A DNA stretch of 64,000 nucleotides from Halorussus salilacus (GCF_024138125.1 NZ_CP099993.1:682001-746000); one strand, 5' to 3'; shown: positions 16,108-24,508, numbered from the stretch's first letter. The notes: generated by a model not told the origin, from the letters alone. Numbers and translations: made by a program.

Positions 16108-18012
16108 TCAGTCGTCCTGCTCGTGGCCGACGACCGTGCTCTGCAACTCCTCGTCCAGTTCGGCGTCGGCCATCTTCTCGACCAGCGCGTCGAGGACCGC
16201 CTCGCGCATCCCCGGCACGAACTTGATGGAGCCGACGACGAGGTGGCCGCCGCCCGAGACGCCGCCGCCGACGACCTCCTCGTCGAGTTCCGATACCATC
16301 TCGGGGATGTCGAGCCGGACGCCGTCGCTCCGGAGGACCGCGAAGTCGGGCCCGTAGCCGATGGTGATGACGGGGTCGCCGGTCTCCCGGACCTTCCGGT
16401 CGTGTATCTCCCCGGTGGTCTTGCCCGGCGCGGGGTAGGTGAACCGGTGGGCGTGGTTCTCCACGTCGATTCGGTAGAGGTGGGCGTCGCTGTCGAGGCG
16501 CTCGTGTTCGACGTGGGGCATGGCGGCGTCGAGTTGCTTGTCGACGGCAACCTCGCTGCGCTCGGCGAGGAACTCCACGAGTTCGCGGTGGCGCTGCTCG
16601 CTGTCGGCCCCCACGTTCAGCACGTCGTTGATGAGGTTGCGCCCGTCGTCGTACTTGAGCCAGTGGGCCTCGTAGTCGAGGGCCTCGCCGATCTCCCGGA
16701 GGAACGACTCGGCGTAGCCCTCCGACTCGGCGAGTTCGACGTAGTCGGTCATCGCGTCGGCCTTCGAGCGGTCGCAGAGCCCGGCGACCGCCGGGACGTG
16801 GCGCAGCTCCTCGGTGATGTCGGGCCAGATCATCCGCGCCAGCTCGACGCACATCATCCCGGTCGTGATGCGGTAGTCCTCGTCGTGGAGGTAGGGGTTG
16901 ACGTGGGCGTCGACGAAGGGTTCGACCGCGTCGGGGTCGGGGTGGTGGTGGTCCACGACCACGATGGGGATGTCGTAGTGGGCGAGGTTCTTGTACGCGG
17001 GCACGTCCTCGGCGGTGCTCCCGTTGTCGAGCATCAGCAACATCGGGAGCTTCTGGCCGTGGCGGGCCTGGTCTTCGAGCGCGAAGTTGAGGTCGCGGGT
17101 CACGTCCTCCATCTCGTAGAAGGGGGCCTTCGAGGGGAGGCGCTTGAACAGGTGGCGCTTGGCCTCGGGGTCCTGATGGGTCTCCTCGATGAAACGTTCG
17201 AGGGCGAGCTGGACCGGAATCGACGCGCACATCCCGTCGCCGTCGGCGTGGTGGCGCACCCGAATCGGCCTGCTTTCGAGGACGGTCCGGCGGAGTTGCG
17301 TGGCGACCTCTCGGAGGTCGGGGAACAGCTGGGACAGCGCGGGCCACTCGACGAGGGGTTCGACCTCGTGGGGTTCGGCGCGGGCTTCGAGCGCGGCCGC
17401 GAGTCGGCCCTCGACCTCGTCGGCCTCCTCGCCGGTCAGCACGTCGAGCTTCTCGACCTCGACTTGGAGGGCGTTGTCGCGCTCCTCGACCAGTCCGGTC
17501 ACTCGGATCACGTCGTCTATCTCGACTTCGGGATACGCACGGACGCCAGCCTCCTCGAAGGCGGCACAGGGGATGACGCCGGTCTCGTCGCTCAGGTGGA
17601 AGATGGTCGGGCCGCCCGTCTGCTTGATCTGGACCACTTCGCCTTCGAGGTGAACGGTCTCGCCGACCGCGTCGGTGAGTTCGCCAGCGTCCGAGACGTC
17701 GTAGTCGTGACCGACTTCGACGGTCTCGTAGTCGTCGAGGTCGGCGGGCTCGAAGCTCAGGTCGCCGTTCTCGCGTATCTCGGTGAGTTCGACCACGAGT
17801 TCGTCGTCGACCTCGTAACTGCCGTCGTAGGTCGATTCGTGGGCGAGACCGGAGACCGAGTCGGAGAGGTCGACGAACACGCCGTAATCGACGACGCCGT
17901 TGACCGTCGCGCGGTAGTAGTTGTCGGGTTCGACGTCCGAGAGCGTGCAGTCCGGGTCGAGGTCGAAGACCACGGGTCGCTCCCCGGCGTCGGGGTCGGA
18001 AGACGGAGTCAT
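16108..18012 (-). CDS. recJ: RecJ-like DHH phosphoesterase with S1 and OB domains
   Basis: 634 residues. Residues 30-90 are an S1 RNA-binding domain, and 108-192 an OB-fold (nucleic acid binding). HHADGDG (254-260) and D354-H355-H356 are the first two DHH catalytic motifs. The DHHA1 substrate-binding region ends in GGGVSGGGHLVVGS. All metal ligands appear present, in contrast to the paralogue at 8900. It probably has 5'-3' exonuclease or nanoRNase activity in repair or replication. The ATG at 18012 is chosen as the first before the S1 domain; upstream in-frame codons are Arg-rich and unconvincing. Confidence 0.9.
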   Translation of the reverse strand: MTPSSDPDAGERPVVFDLDPDCTLSDVEPDNYYRATVNGVVDYGVFVDLSDSVSGLAHESTYDGSYEVDDELVVELTEIRENGDLSFEPADLDDYETVEVGHDYDVSDAGELTDAVGETVHLEGEVVQIKQTGGPTIFHLSDETGVIPCAAFEEAGVRAYPEVEIDDVIRVTGLVEERDNALQVEVEKLDVLTGEEADEVEGRLAAALEARAEPHEVEPLVEWPALSQLFPDLREVATQLRRTVLESRPIRVRHHADGDGMCASIPVQLALERFIEETHQDPEAKRHLFKRLPSKAPFYEMEDVTRDLNFALEDQARHGQKLPMLLMLDNGSTAEDVPAYKNLAHYDIPIVVVDHHHPDPDAVEPFVDAHVNPYLHDEDYRITTGMMCVELARMIWPDITEELRHVPAVAGLCDRSKADAMTDYVELAESEGYAESFLREIGEALDYEAHWLKYDDGRNLINDVLNVGADSEQRHRELVEFLAERSEVAVDKQLDAAMPHVEHERLDSDAHLYRIDVENHAHRFTYPAPGKTTGEIHDRKVRETGDPVITIGYGPDFAVLRSDGVRLDIPEMVSELDEEVVGGGVSGGGHLVVGSIKFVPGMREAVLDALVEKMADAELDEELQSTVVGHEQDD

Positions 18013-18209
18013 TCTTGACCGGGACTTCGGCGTCGCCGTTTTTAACGCTTCGCAAGTGGTTCGAGACGGTCGCCGTAGCGCCCGCCTCGTTCGAAGCATC
18101 GTCCGCGAAAAGACGTCCCGGCGCACTCACACCGAGTGCGCCGTCGGATCGAACGTCTCGCCGGTCGGTGAACCGCCGTCGTCCACCATCGGTGAACGTC
18201 CGGCAGGAG

Positions 18210-19091
18210 CTACTGACGACCGCCGCACTCGGTGGTCCACTTGCAGTCGTAGAAGCCGCTGCGGTCTGCCTCGTGTCGGGTCACCGTCGTCGCGTTCAGC
18301 GACTGTCGACCCTGCGTGTTGTTCGCGTCGAGGTACGCGGAGAACTCGCCCGCGGGGCCCTTCTCGACGCCGCCGGTCTCGGGACCGAAGGTGGCGTCCT
18401 TGACGTAGACCTCGCCGGAGATACCGAACTCCGCACCGCCGTAGCCGACGGTCACGCCGACGCTCTTCTGGCGGCCGTTGAGGTCGCTCGTAGAGGAGGG
18501 CGAGATCTTCGTGACCTCCTCGTCGTTGCTCCGGATGTTGAGCCGGTTCCGGATGAACTGAAGGTGGGTCTCGTCGTGCCAGTAGTCGCTGTTGGTTTCG
18601 GTCTGGGACCAGTGCCAGTAGAAGTACCGGTACCGGCCTTGATCGTCCGTGTCGTTCGACTTGTACACCGACAGGAAGTGGTCGGTCGTCAGCAGAAGGC
18701 GTTCGGGAGTCCCGCCCTGAACCTTGTACTCCTGGTTCCAGCTCTTGAGGTAGTTCAGGTTCGTCGTGTTGTCCGGTCCGCTCCCCGAGACGCTCACCAC
18801 GTCCTCGCCGAACTTTCCGGTCTCGGTATCGACCGGCCCCGCGAGGACGTTCTGGGCGGCCTCGTCGCCGTACTTCTCCGAGAGGCGCTGGACCTCCTTC
18901 TCGACCTGACTGCGACTGAGCGCGTTCTCGTCGGTCAGTCGCGTCGTCTTCGACGCCGCTCCGGCTTTCGTCTCGCTTTTGGTGTCGGACTGCGCGGCCT
19001 GTGCCGACCCAGCGACGCCGAGCAGGGTCGCCGACCCGACTATCGATTTGATCACGTTTCGCCGACTGGATGGGAGTTTGTCATTTCCCAT
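18210..19091 (-). CDS. Tat-exported protein, unknown function
   Basis: 293 residues from ATG 19091. SSRRNVIKSIVGSATLLGVAGSAQAAQ (about 8-34) is a twin-arginine signal with an AQA cleavage site. The mature part is Ser/Thr/Asn-rich and much less acidic than its neighbours. Aromatic clusters (YRYFYWHW near 150) and two Cys near the end could form a disulphide. No known family is recognised. Upstream DNA (19104-19180) is strikingly AT-rich. It could be a horizontally acquired secreted factor. Confidence 0.75.
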   Translation of the reverse strand: MGNDKLPSSRRNVIKSIVGSATLLGVAGSAQAAQSDTKSETKAGAASKTTRLTDENALSRSQVEKEVQRLSEKYGDEAAQNVLAGPVDTETGKFGEDVVSVSGSGPDNTTNLNYLKSWNQEYKVQGGTPERLLLTTDHFLSVYKSNDTDDQGRYRYFYWHWSQTETNSDYWHDETHLQFIRNRLNIRSNDEEVTKISPSSTSDLNGRQKSVGVTVGYGGAEFGISGEVYVKDATFGPETGGVEKGPAGEFSAYLDANNTQGRQSLNATTVTRHEADRSGFYDCKWTTECGGRQ

Positions 19092-19103
19092 GAAATTATA
19101 CAA

Positions 19104-19180
19104 CGAATTGACAGTGTTATATTTTTCTTCTAGAATATGATAAATTTAGTTTATTTAGTTTGTGATTATTATGGCTCCCG
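19104..19180. promoter_or_regulatory. AT-rich promoter region of the exported-protein gene
   Basis: Contains several TATA-like runs (TTATATTTTT at 19118-19127, ATAAATTTAG at 19140-19149) in a window that is otherwise very GC-rich. No convincing gene lies here. A short rightward frame from 19137 has no support. Confidence 0.5.
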
Positions 19181-19269
19181 ATTTTCCCGGCGCACCCGAG
19201 GGAGGCGGTATCGAAAACCGCCAGTAACGGTCGAGAACTCGAACGCAGCGGTCCACGTCGAGCGGGCGA

Positions 19270-19710
19270 CTACTCCGGAGACGCGGTTCCGTCCCCGCCG
19301 TCCGTCTGCGTACCGCACCTCGAATAGAACCGTGCGGTGTCGATCACCGAATCGTCGCCGTCCGAGGCGGTGATGTCGAACACCGTCGCGTTCCCGGCGC
19401 GGAACGTAATCTTCTGCTCGCCCGGTTTCACGTTCGAGACGGTCCGAATCGTCTCGCCGTCCGAACTGACCGCTATCCGCGCTACGTCGCTCTGCTTGAC
19501 TTCCAGTCGGAGTTCCAGTTCGTCGAAGTGGAGTATGTTGACGAACTCGAACGTCCCGTTCTCGGGACGCTCGGACACTCCGTTCCGGCAGCCTCGACCC
19601 TGTCCGTTCGTATCCATCGACTCTCCCTCCGAATCGGACCAATTCACCGCGAGGTACCCTCCGCCGACGACACATCCCGATAACCCCAACAGGACGGTTC
19701 TTCGTTTCAT
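19270..19710 (-). CDS. Exported protein (lipoprotein-like), unknown function
   Basis: 146 residues from ATG 19710; a GTG one codon upstream is possible. MKRRTVLLGLSGCVVGGGYL is an N-terminal signal with a possible lipobox Cys13. The mature region holds a predicted beta sandwich (VNILHFDELELRLEVKQSD, SSDGETIRTVSNVKPGEQ), as in small archaeal immunoglobulin-like exported proteins. Two further Cys may pair. It is on the same strand as the Tat protein and lies upstream of it, with a 178-base gap. Confidence 0.68.
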   Translation of the reverse strand: MKRRTVLLGLSGCVVGGGYLAVNWSDSEGESMDTNGQGRGCRNGVSERPENGTFEFVNILHFDELELRLEVKQSDVARIAVSSDGETIRTVSNVKPGEQKITFRAGNATVFDITASDGDDSVIDTARFYSRCGTQTDGGDGTASPE

Positions 19711-19799
19711 CACTTAAATGTAATATAATTATCCGGAGTGCAATAAGCTTGTGGCTGTTCGACCCCGCGGAGAGTCACGATTCGCCCGCGCAACGCAAC

Positions 19800-19807
19800 C
19801 TTTAGAA
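19800..19807 (+). promoter_or_regulatory. TATA box for the JAMM gene
   Basis: CTTTAGAA lies 24-31 bases before ATG 19831. Confidence 0.6.
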
Positions 19808-19830
19808 CGCGCCCGACCGGACGTTTCACC

Positions 19831-20337
19831 ATGCGGTTGTTCCGGTCGAGCGAAATCCTCGGCATCGCCGAGGACGCCCTCCAGTTCGCGCTCGAAGCGT
19901 CGGCCGACGCCCACCCCCACGAGTACATGGGCTTCCTCCGCGGCGAGGACGCCCGGAGCCTCGGGCTCGACCGCGACGGGACCGTCATCACCGACGTGCT
20001 GGTCATCCCCGGCACCGATACCAACCCGGTGAGCGCGACCGTCAAGACCAGCCAAGTCCCCAACGACTTCAACTCGGTCGGGTCGGTCCACTCCCACCCG
20101 AACGGCGTGCTCCGGCCGAGCGACGCCGACCTCGCCACCTTCGGCCGCGGGAAGGTCCACATCATCATCGGCTACCCCTACGAGCGCGACGACTGGCAGG
20201 CCTTCGACCGCGAGGGCAAGCCCCGGAAGCTGGACGTACTGGACGTCTCGTTGCCCGAGGGCGAATCGTTCTTCGACTTCACGCAGGAGGACATCGACGC
20301 CGAGCTGGGCTACGACTTCGACGAGGACACCAGATGA
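19831..20337 (+). CDS. JAMM/MPN+ metalloprotease (desampylase-type)
   Basis: 168 residues. The complete JAMM signature is present: Glu31 and H87-S-H89-x7-S97-xx-D100. The Zn site should therefore be functional. In haloarchaea this family cleaves ubiquitin-like SAMP conjugates from proteins. It lies just upstream of an FAD-synthase-type gene, with a 21-base tandem repeat joining the two. Which JAMM paralogue it corresponds to cannot be decided here. Confidence 0.88.
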   Translation: MRLFRSSEILGIAEDALQFALEASADAHPHEYMGFLRGEDARSLGLDRDGTVITDVLVIPGTDTNPVSATVKTSQVPNDFNSVGSVHSHPNGVLRPSDADLATFGRGKVHIIIGYPYERDDWQAFDREGKPRKLDVLDVSLPEGESFFDFTQEDIDAELGYDFDEDTR

Positions 20338-20434
20338 ATCCCGAAGGACACCAGACGACCCCGACAGGTCTCCAGACGAACCCCGCAGGACGCCAGACGA
20401 ACCCCAGACGACACCACACGAACCACGAGGACCC
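20330..20434 (+). repeat. 21-base tandem repeat bridging two genes
   Basis: Five head-to-tail 21-base units (consensus CCAGACGAACCCCGCAGGAC plus A). The first contains the JAMM stop codon. The last ends 3 bases before the next ATG at 20438. In the frame of the downstream gene it would read roughly PDEPRRT. Confidence 0.85.
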
Positions 20435-20437
20435 AGA

Positions 20438-20866
20438 ATGACCCACGTCATCGCACAGGGAACCTTCGACTTACTCCACCCCGGACACGTCCACTACCTC
20501 CGGGACGCGGCGGGGATGGGCGACCGCCTGACGGTCATCGTCGCCCGCCGGGAGAACGTCACGCACAAGGAGCCGCCGATCTTGCCCAACCGCCAGCGCC
20601 GGGACGTGGTGGCCGCGCTCGACGCGGTCGACGACGCCCGCGTGGGCCACCCCGAGGACATCTTCGCGCCCATCGAGGAACTCGACCCCGACGTCATCGC
20701 GCTGGGCTACGACCAGCACCACGACGAGGCCGCAATCGCCGAGGAGCTCGCCCGGCGCGGAATCGACTGCGAGGTCCGGCGCGCGAGCCCGCGCGACCCC
20801 GCCTACGAGGGCGAACTCCTCTCGACGGGCCGCATCATCGACCGGATTCTGGAAGAGCGAGGATAG
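20438..20866 (+). CDS. ribL: FAD synthase / cytidylyltransferase-fold enzyme
   Basis: 142 residues. [14 protein letters not shown] (8-21) is the HxGH nucleotidyltransferase motif, and [18 protein letters not shown] matches archaeal RibL, which adenylates FMN to [12 protein letters not shown] near the end replaces the usual ISSTRI-like signature. Length matches RibL. Glycerol-3-phosphate cytidylyltransferase is the main alternative. Upstream of its start is the repeat block, so its translation signals are unusual. Confidence 0.85.
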   Translation: MTHVIAQGTFDLLHPGHVHYLRDAAGMGDRLTVIVARRENVTHKEPPILPNRQRRDVVAALDAVDDARVGHPEDIFAPIEELDPDVIALGYDQHHDEAAIAEELARRGIDCEVRRASPRDPAYEGELLSTGRIIDRILEERG

Positions 20867-20947
20867 CGCTAGCGGGCCGGAGGACGCTCGGTAGCCACGG
20901 CTCGGAAACCGAGCGCGTCGAAAACGAACCGCGACGAATCGACGGTT

Positions 20948-22105
20948 CTACAGGGAGTCCCAGGACTTCATCGCGCGGGGCCACGAGGTCAGTCCGGCGA
21001 TCCAGCGCGCGGCGACCATCTTCTTGAGGAACTTCGCGGGGTACGAGCCGAAGGTCCGGACGGGCAGGGCGTCCACGTCGTGGGCGACCGCCTCCTCGCC
21101 GATGGAGACGAGCGTCCCCTTGTCGTCGTAGGTCCACGTTTCGAGGGGCTGGTCGTTGATGGCGCGGGCGATGTTCTGCCCGGCGACCTCGGCGGCCTGC
21201 CACGCGGCCTGCGCGGTCGGCGGCGCGGGGTCGTTGCCCTGGTCGATGATGGCCGAGTCGCCGATGGCGAACACCCGGTCGTCGCTCGTCCGGAAGTCCG
21301 ACTCGCAGGTCACGCGGTTGTGCTCGTTGTCGAGGCCGCAGTCGGCCATGGCGTTCTGGCCCGTGATGCCGCCGGTCCAGACGAACACGTCGTAGTCCAG
21401 CGGGTCGCCCTCGTCGAAGTGGATGGTCGACTCGTCGGCCTCGGTGATGGGGTCGTCGGTCAGAATGTCGATGTCGGCGTCTTCGAGGCGCTTGCGGACC
21501 GCGCCCTGGAGTTCCGAGTCCTGACCCGGCATTATCTCGTCGAGCGCCTCGACGAGGTAGATGTCGATGGGCGCGCGGCGCTCGTCGCGGAGTTCCGCGA
21601 CCTCGCCCGCGGTCTGGATGCCCGACAGCCCCGCGCCGCCGATGACCACTTTGGCGGGGTCGTTGCGGGTGGCCTCGGCGGCGGCCTCGGTGACCCGCTC
21701 GTGGATGTCGAGCGCGTCGTCGAGGCTCTTGAGCGTCAGCGCGTTCTCGGCCATGCCGGGGATGCCGTAGAAGGCGGTCTGGCTGCCGAGCGCGACCAGT
21801 AGGTAGTCGTACTCGACATCCTCGCCGCCGTCGAGTTCGACCGTCTGGCCCTCGGTGTCGACGCCCTCGACGGTCGCCTGCACGAACTCCGTGCTCGGGC
21901 TGGCGATGTCGCCGACCGGAATCGTGATGTCGGTCTCGACGCCCGGGTCGCGGATGGCCCGGTGGGCCTCGTGGAGAACGAGGTGGTAGTCGTCGTCGGA
22001 CACCCACGTCAGTTCTGCGTCGGCGTGTTCGAGTTCTTCTTCGAGTCGCTGTATCGCGCCCGCACCGGCGTAGCCCGCGCCGAGTACGACGACCTTCTCA
22101 GTCAT
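20948..22105 (-). CDS. Type II NADH dehydrogenase (NDH-2) family oxidoreductase
   Basis: 385 residues. Two Rossmann motifs are visible: VVVLGAGYAGAGAI (4-17, FAD) and VVIGGAGLSGIQTAGEV (NADH). FAIGDSAIID is the FAD-binding C-terminal motif. The amphipathic C-terminal segment (KFLKKMVAARWIAGLTSW) fits peripheral membrane anchoring. It should feed electrons from NADH to quinone without proton pumping. It is preceded by an Rrf2-like regulator on the same strand, 147 bases upstream. The start at 22105 is the first Met before the dinucleotide motif. Confidence 0.88.
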   Translation of the reverse strand: MTEKVVVLGAGYAGAGAIQRLEEELEHADAELTWVSDDDYHLVLHEAHRAIRDPGVETDITIPVGDIASPSTEFVQATVEGVDTEGQTVELDGGEDVEYDYLLVALGSQTAFYGIPGMAENALTLKSLDDALDIHERVTEAAAEATRNDPAKVVIGGAGLSGIQTAGEVAELRDERRAPIDIYLVEALDEIMPGQDSELQGAVRKRLEDADIDILTDDPITEADESTIHFDEGDPLDYDVFVWTGGITGQNAMADCGLDNEHNRVTCESDFRTSDDRVFAIGDSAIIDQGNDPAPPTAQAAWQAAEVAGQNIARAINDQPLETWTYDDKGTLVSIGEEAVAHDVDALPVRTFGSYPAKFLKKMVAARWIAGLTSWPRAMKSWDSL

Positions 22106-22135
22106 ACGCGAAACTCCGGAGTCCTCCGATACAAA

Positions 22136-22148
22136 GGCTTTGAAAGCC
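22136..22148. promoter_or_regulatory. Palindromic promoter element before NDH-2
   Basis: GGCTTTGAAAGCC, two 6-base arms around one central base, centred 37 bases before the NDH-2 start, where TFB/TBP would bind. It is a candidate operator, possibly for the adjacent Rrf2-like protein. Confidence 0.5.
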
Positions 22149-22252
22149 CGAGGAGATTGATTGAGAATACCTATCACGGATTTGCGCACGTCGAAGAATC
22201 GAAGAAAACGGAGAGTACCGCAGAAGGACGTTCGACCTCCGGAAGCGTGGCG

Positions 22253-22786
22253 CTAGTGGGCCGTCTCCTCGGCGGGGGCCTCCATCGAGTCGATCTTCAG
22301 GATGAGGATGTTGCTGGTGTCGTCCTTGCCGTCGAGGGTGCCCTCGACGACCAGTTTCGAGAGGGGCGTCGGACCCACGCGGACGGTGTCGCCCTCGTGG
22401 AACTCCCGGACCGACCCGCGGAGGTGAATCTCGGCCCGGCAGAGTTCGGGGTGGTGGACGCTCGTGAAGTCGATCTCCTCGACGTTCGACTCCTCGACGG
22501 CCTCGCCGTTGTGGAACAGGGGGACCTCGGCGGCGCTGTCCATCTTCTGAACGTCGAGCGCTTCGAACGCGGTGGCGGTCGGCTTGTAGCCGCCCTTCGG
22601 GCCGGGGACGCCCTCGACCAACTGGAGGGCCTTCAGACTCTGCATCTGGTTGCGGATGGTGCCGGGGTTGCGGTCGACCTCGGCGGCGATGTCCTCGCCC
22701 TTGACCGCGTCCTCGGTCTCGCGATGGAGGTTGACGAGGGCGGTGAGTATCGTCTTCTGGCTCGGCGTCAGCTCGATGGCGGACAT
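22253..22786 (-). CDS. Winged-helix transcription regulator, Rrf2-like
   Basis: 177 residues. Residues 1-75 form a winged helix (LTPSQKTILTALVNLHRE, DIAAEVDRNPGTIRNQMQSL), with a wing GPKGGYKPT reminiscent of Rrf2 regulators. The C-terminal half (about 85-170) is a TRASH/RAM-like beta domain with no Fe-S cysteine cluster, so iron-sulfur sensing is unlikely. A TATA box (22811-22819) is 26-33 bases upstream. It probably controls NDH-2, which follows on the same strand; this is inference. Confidence 0.8.
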   Translation of the reverse strand: MSAIELTPSQKTILTALVNLHRETEDAVKGEDIAAEVDRNPGTIRNQMQSLKALQLVEGVPGPKGGYKPTATAFEALDVQKMDSAAEVPLFHNGEAVEESNVEEIDFTSVHHPELCRAEIHLRGSVREFHEGDTVRVGPTPLSKLVVEGTLDGKDDTSNILILKIDSMEAPAEETAH

Positions 22787-22810
22787 TGGCGAATTCTTGG
22801 TAATAGATGG

Positions 22811-22819
22811 CCTTAAATG
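22811..22819 (-). promoter_or_regulatory. TATA box for the Rrf2-like regulator
   Basis: CATTTAAGG on the minus strand, 26-33 bases before ATG 22786. Confidence 0.65.
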
Positions 22820-22869
22820 CGGCGAACCGCCCGAAAATCCCGGGACGGTCGGAGTTCTTGCCGATTCGA

Positions 22870-22876
22870 TTTAAGC
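22870..22876 (+). promoter_or_regulatory. Probable TATA box for the epimerase
   Basis: TTTAAGC is about 80 bases before ATG 22953, so this gene would have a leader of roughly 50 bases unless translation begins upstream at TTG 22926. Confidence 0.45.
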
Positions 22877-22952
22877 GTCTCGGACTGGATTCGAACCGAA
22901 CGTCCGGCGACGGAGCGACACCGATTTGACGCTGGGCCGGGAGGGTCCGGAC

Positions 22953-23873
22953 ATGCAAGGGAAACGCGTCCTCGTGACCGGCGGCGCGGGATTCATCGGA
23001 TCGAACCTCGCGAACCACCTCGCGGCCGACAACGACGTGGTGGCGGTCGACGACTGCTACCTCGGGACGCCCGAGAACCTCGGCGACGCGGTCGAGTTCC
23101 GCGACGCGAGCGTGCTCGACGACGACCTCCCGACCGAGGGCGTCGATATACTGTTCCACCTCGCGGCGCTGTCGTCGTACCAGATGCACGAGGACGAGCC
23201 CGTCCGGGGCGCGCGGGTCAACGTCGAGGGGTTCGTCAACACCGTCGAGCAGGCCCGCGAGGACGGCTGTGACACCGTGGTCTACGCCTCGACCTCCTCG
23301 ATATACGGCGACCGGACCGAGCCCTCGCCCGAGGACATGGACGTGGAGGCCCGGACGGGCTACGAGGCCTCGAAGCTCGCCCGCGAGCGCTACGGCGAGT
23401 ACTTCTCGTACCACTACGACATGTCGATGGCGGGGATGCGATTCTTCAGCGTCTACGAGGGGTTCGGCGGTTCGGAGGAACACAAGGGCGAGTTCGCCAA
23501 CCTCATCGCGCAGTTCGCCGACGACATCGCCAACGGCGAGCCGCCGGTCATCTACGGCGACGGCACCCAGACCCGCGACTTCACCCACGTCGACGACGTC
23601 GTCCGGGGGCTCGAACTCGCGGGCGACCACGAACTCGACGGCATCTACAACCTCGGCACCGGCGAGTCCTACAGCACCAACACGCTGGTCGAGCGCCTGA
23701 ACGAGGAACTCGGGACCGACGTCGAACCCGAGTACGTCGAGAACCCCATCCCGGAGAAGGTGTACGTCCACGACACGATGGCCGATAGCTCGAAGATGAA
23801 AGAGGCGACCGGGTGGGAACCGGAGGTCAGCTTCGAGGAGGGGCTGGCGCGGGTCTGTTCGCAGTACGAGTAG
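22953..23873 (+). CDS. NAD-dependent sugar epimerase/dehydratase (extended SDR)
   Basis: 306 residues. LVTGGAGFIGSNLA (7-20) is the NAD Rossmann motif. Y137-xxx-K141 (in GYEASKLARE) with the STSS serine is the SDR catalytic triad. DFTHVDDVVRGLELA and YNLGTGESYSTNTL match UDP-glucose 4-epimerase-type enzymes. It probably makes a nucleotide sugar for surface glycans. Substrate is not determined. It is monocistronic and followed by a large non-coding region. Confidence 0.87.
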   Translation: MQGKRVLVTGGAGFIGSNLANHLAADNDVVAVDDCYLGTPENLGDAVEFRDASVLDDDLPTEGVDILFHLAALSSYQMHEDEPVRGARVNVEGFVNTVEQAREDGCDTVVYASTSSIYGDRTEPSPEDMDVEARTGYEASKLARERYGEYFSYHYDMSMAGMRFFSVYEGFGGSEEHKGEFANLIAQFADDIANGEPPVIYGDGTQTRDFTHVDDVVRGLELAGDHELDGIYNLGTGESYSTNTLVERLNEELGTDVEPEYVENPIPEKVYVHDTMADSSKMKEATGWEPEVSFEEGLARVCSQYE

Positions 23874-24000
23874 CGTACGATTCGTTTCTCTTTCGTTCGG
23901 CTTCGGTTCCGTCTCGCGGTCTGCTTCGATTCCATTTGTCGGTCTGCTTCAATTCCATCTCTTCGAAAGTGGCGATTCCTCGCGCGTCACAACTGAGAGA

Positions 24001-24120
24001 CCGCAACCACACGCCTCCCCAACCGACTGCGGTCCTCGGTCGCTTCGCTCCCTGCGGTCCTCATCCCTCACGCGGTTGGCGCGGCCCCAAACTGCGGGGC
24101 CGCGCCAGCACACGCCAAGG
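24001..24120 (+). repeat. Family B dispersed hairpin element, copy 1
   Basis: It shares with four other places in the window the blocks CCTCCCCAACCGACTGCG, TCATCCCTC and CGCGCCAGCAC. A perfect 11-base hairpin (24078-24088 with 24096-24106) forms its 3' half. It lies in the 777-base gap after the epimerase gene. No protein is encoded. The downstream short inverted repeat 24121-24157 abuts it. Confidence 0.8.
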
Positions 24121-24157
24121 GGACTGTCCCACCGGCTGATTCTTCGTGGGACAGTCC
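24121..24157. repeat. Inverted repeat between family B and family A elements
   Basis: GGACTGTCCCAC and its exact complement, 13 bases apart. The right arm contains ACAGTCCACC, which also precedes the other long copies of family A. Confidence 0.75.
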
Positions 24158-24191
24158 ACCGACCGACGACCGACGAGACGACCCACCGGGG

Positions 24192-24508
24192 GGGACTGAA
24201 AGGGGCCGCCCGCTCGCGGTCACGCGAGGGAAGCGAGTGTGACCTCGGGAGACGCGGTTTGTCTCCCGGCGTTTACGTGGTCGTCTCAGCGACCCCTATC
24301 CGAGCGAGCGAGGATATATCGCTGAGCGGCCTCCTCGTGAGCGAAGTCTGCGCGAGCGAAGCGAGCGCAGGCTCGTCGGAGCATGCTCCGACGGTGCGAA
24401 CGAGGGCTCGGCAGAGCGGAGCTCTGCCGGTGGCGAGCGGGCGGGGGCTTTCTGGGCGGGCTCGTTCACGGACTCTGTTTTTCGTAGCGAGCGGGCGGGG
24501 GCTTTCTG
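24192..24508 (+). repeat. Family A dispersed element, copy 1 (expanded form)
   Basis: It begins GGGACTGAAAGGGGCCGCC and ends in two copies of GCGAGCGGGCGGGGGCTTTC. The internal stem is CAGCGAC/ATCGCTG (24287-24293 with 24318-24324), then CCCT opposite AT, then ATCC/GGAT. Compared with copies 2 and 3 it carries extra hairpins, for instance GTCGGAGCATGCTCCGAC and GGGAGAC...GTCTCCC. It is oriented like both flanking genes (epimerase, arginase). No credible reading frame is present. Confidence 0.85.

Noticed and set aside
14659-18018. A rightward frame of over 1100 codons over PLD and recJ
   Set aside because: It crosses two genuine genes in the wrong frame and strand. The protein is Arg/Gly/Pro-rich nonsense without domains.
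19137-19373. A 78-codon rightward frame in the AT-rich gap
   Set aside because: It overlaps the 3' end of a real leftward gene and has no homologous look, hydrophobic segment or start signals.
19710-20168. Leftward frame antisense to the JAMM gene
   Set aside because: It is the mirror of a conserved metalloprotease gene and carries no motifs.
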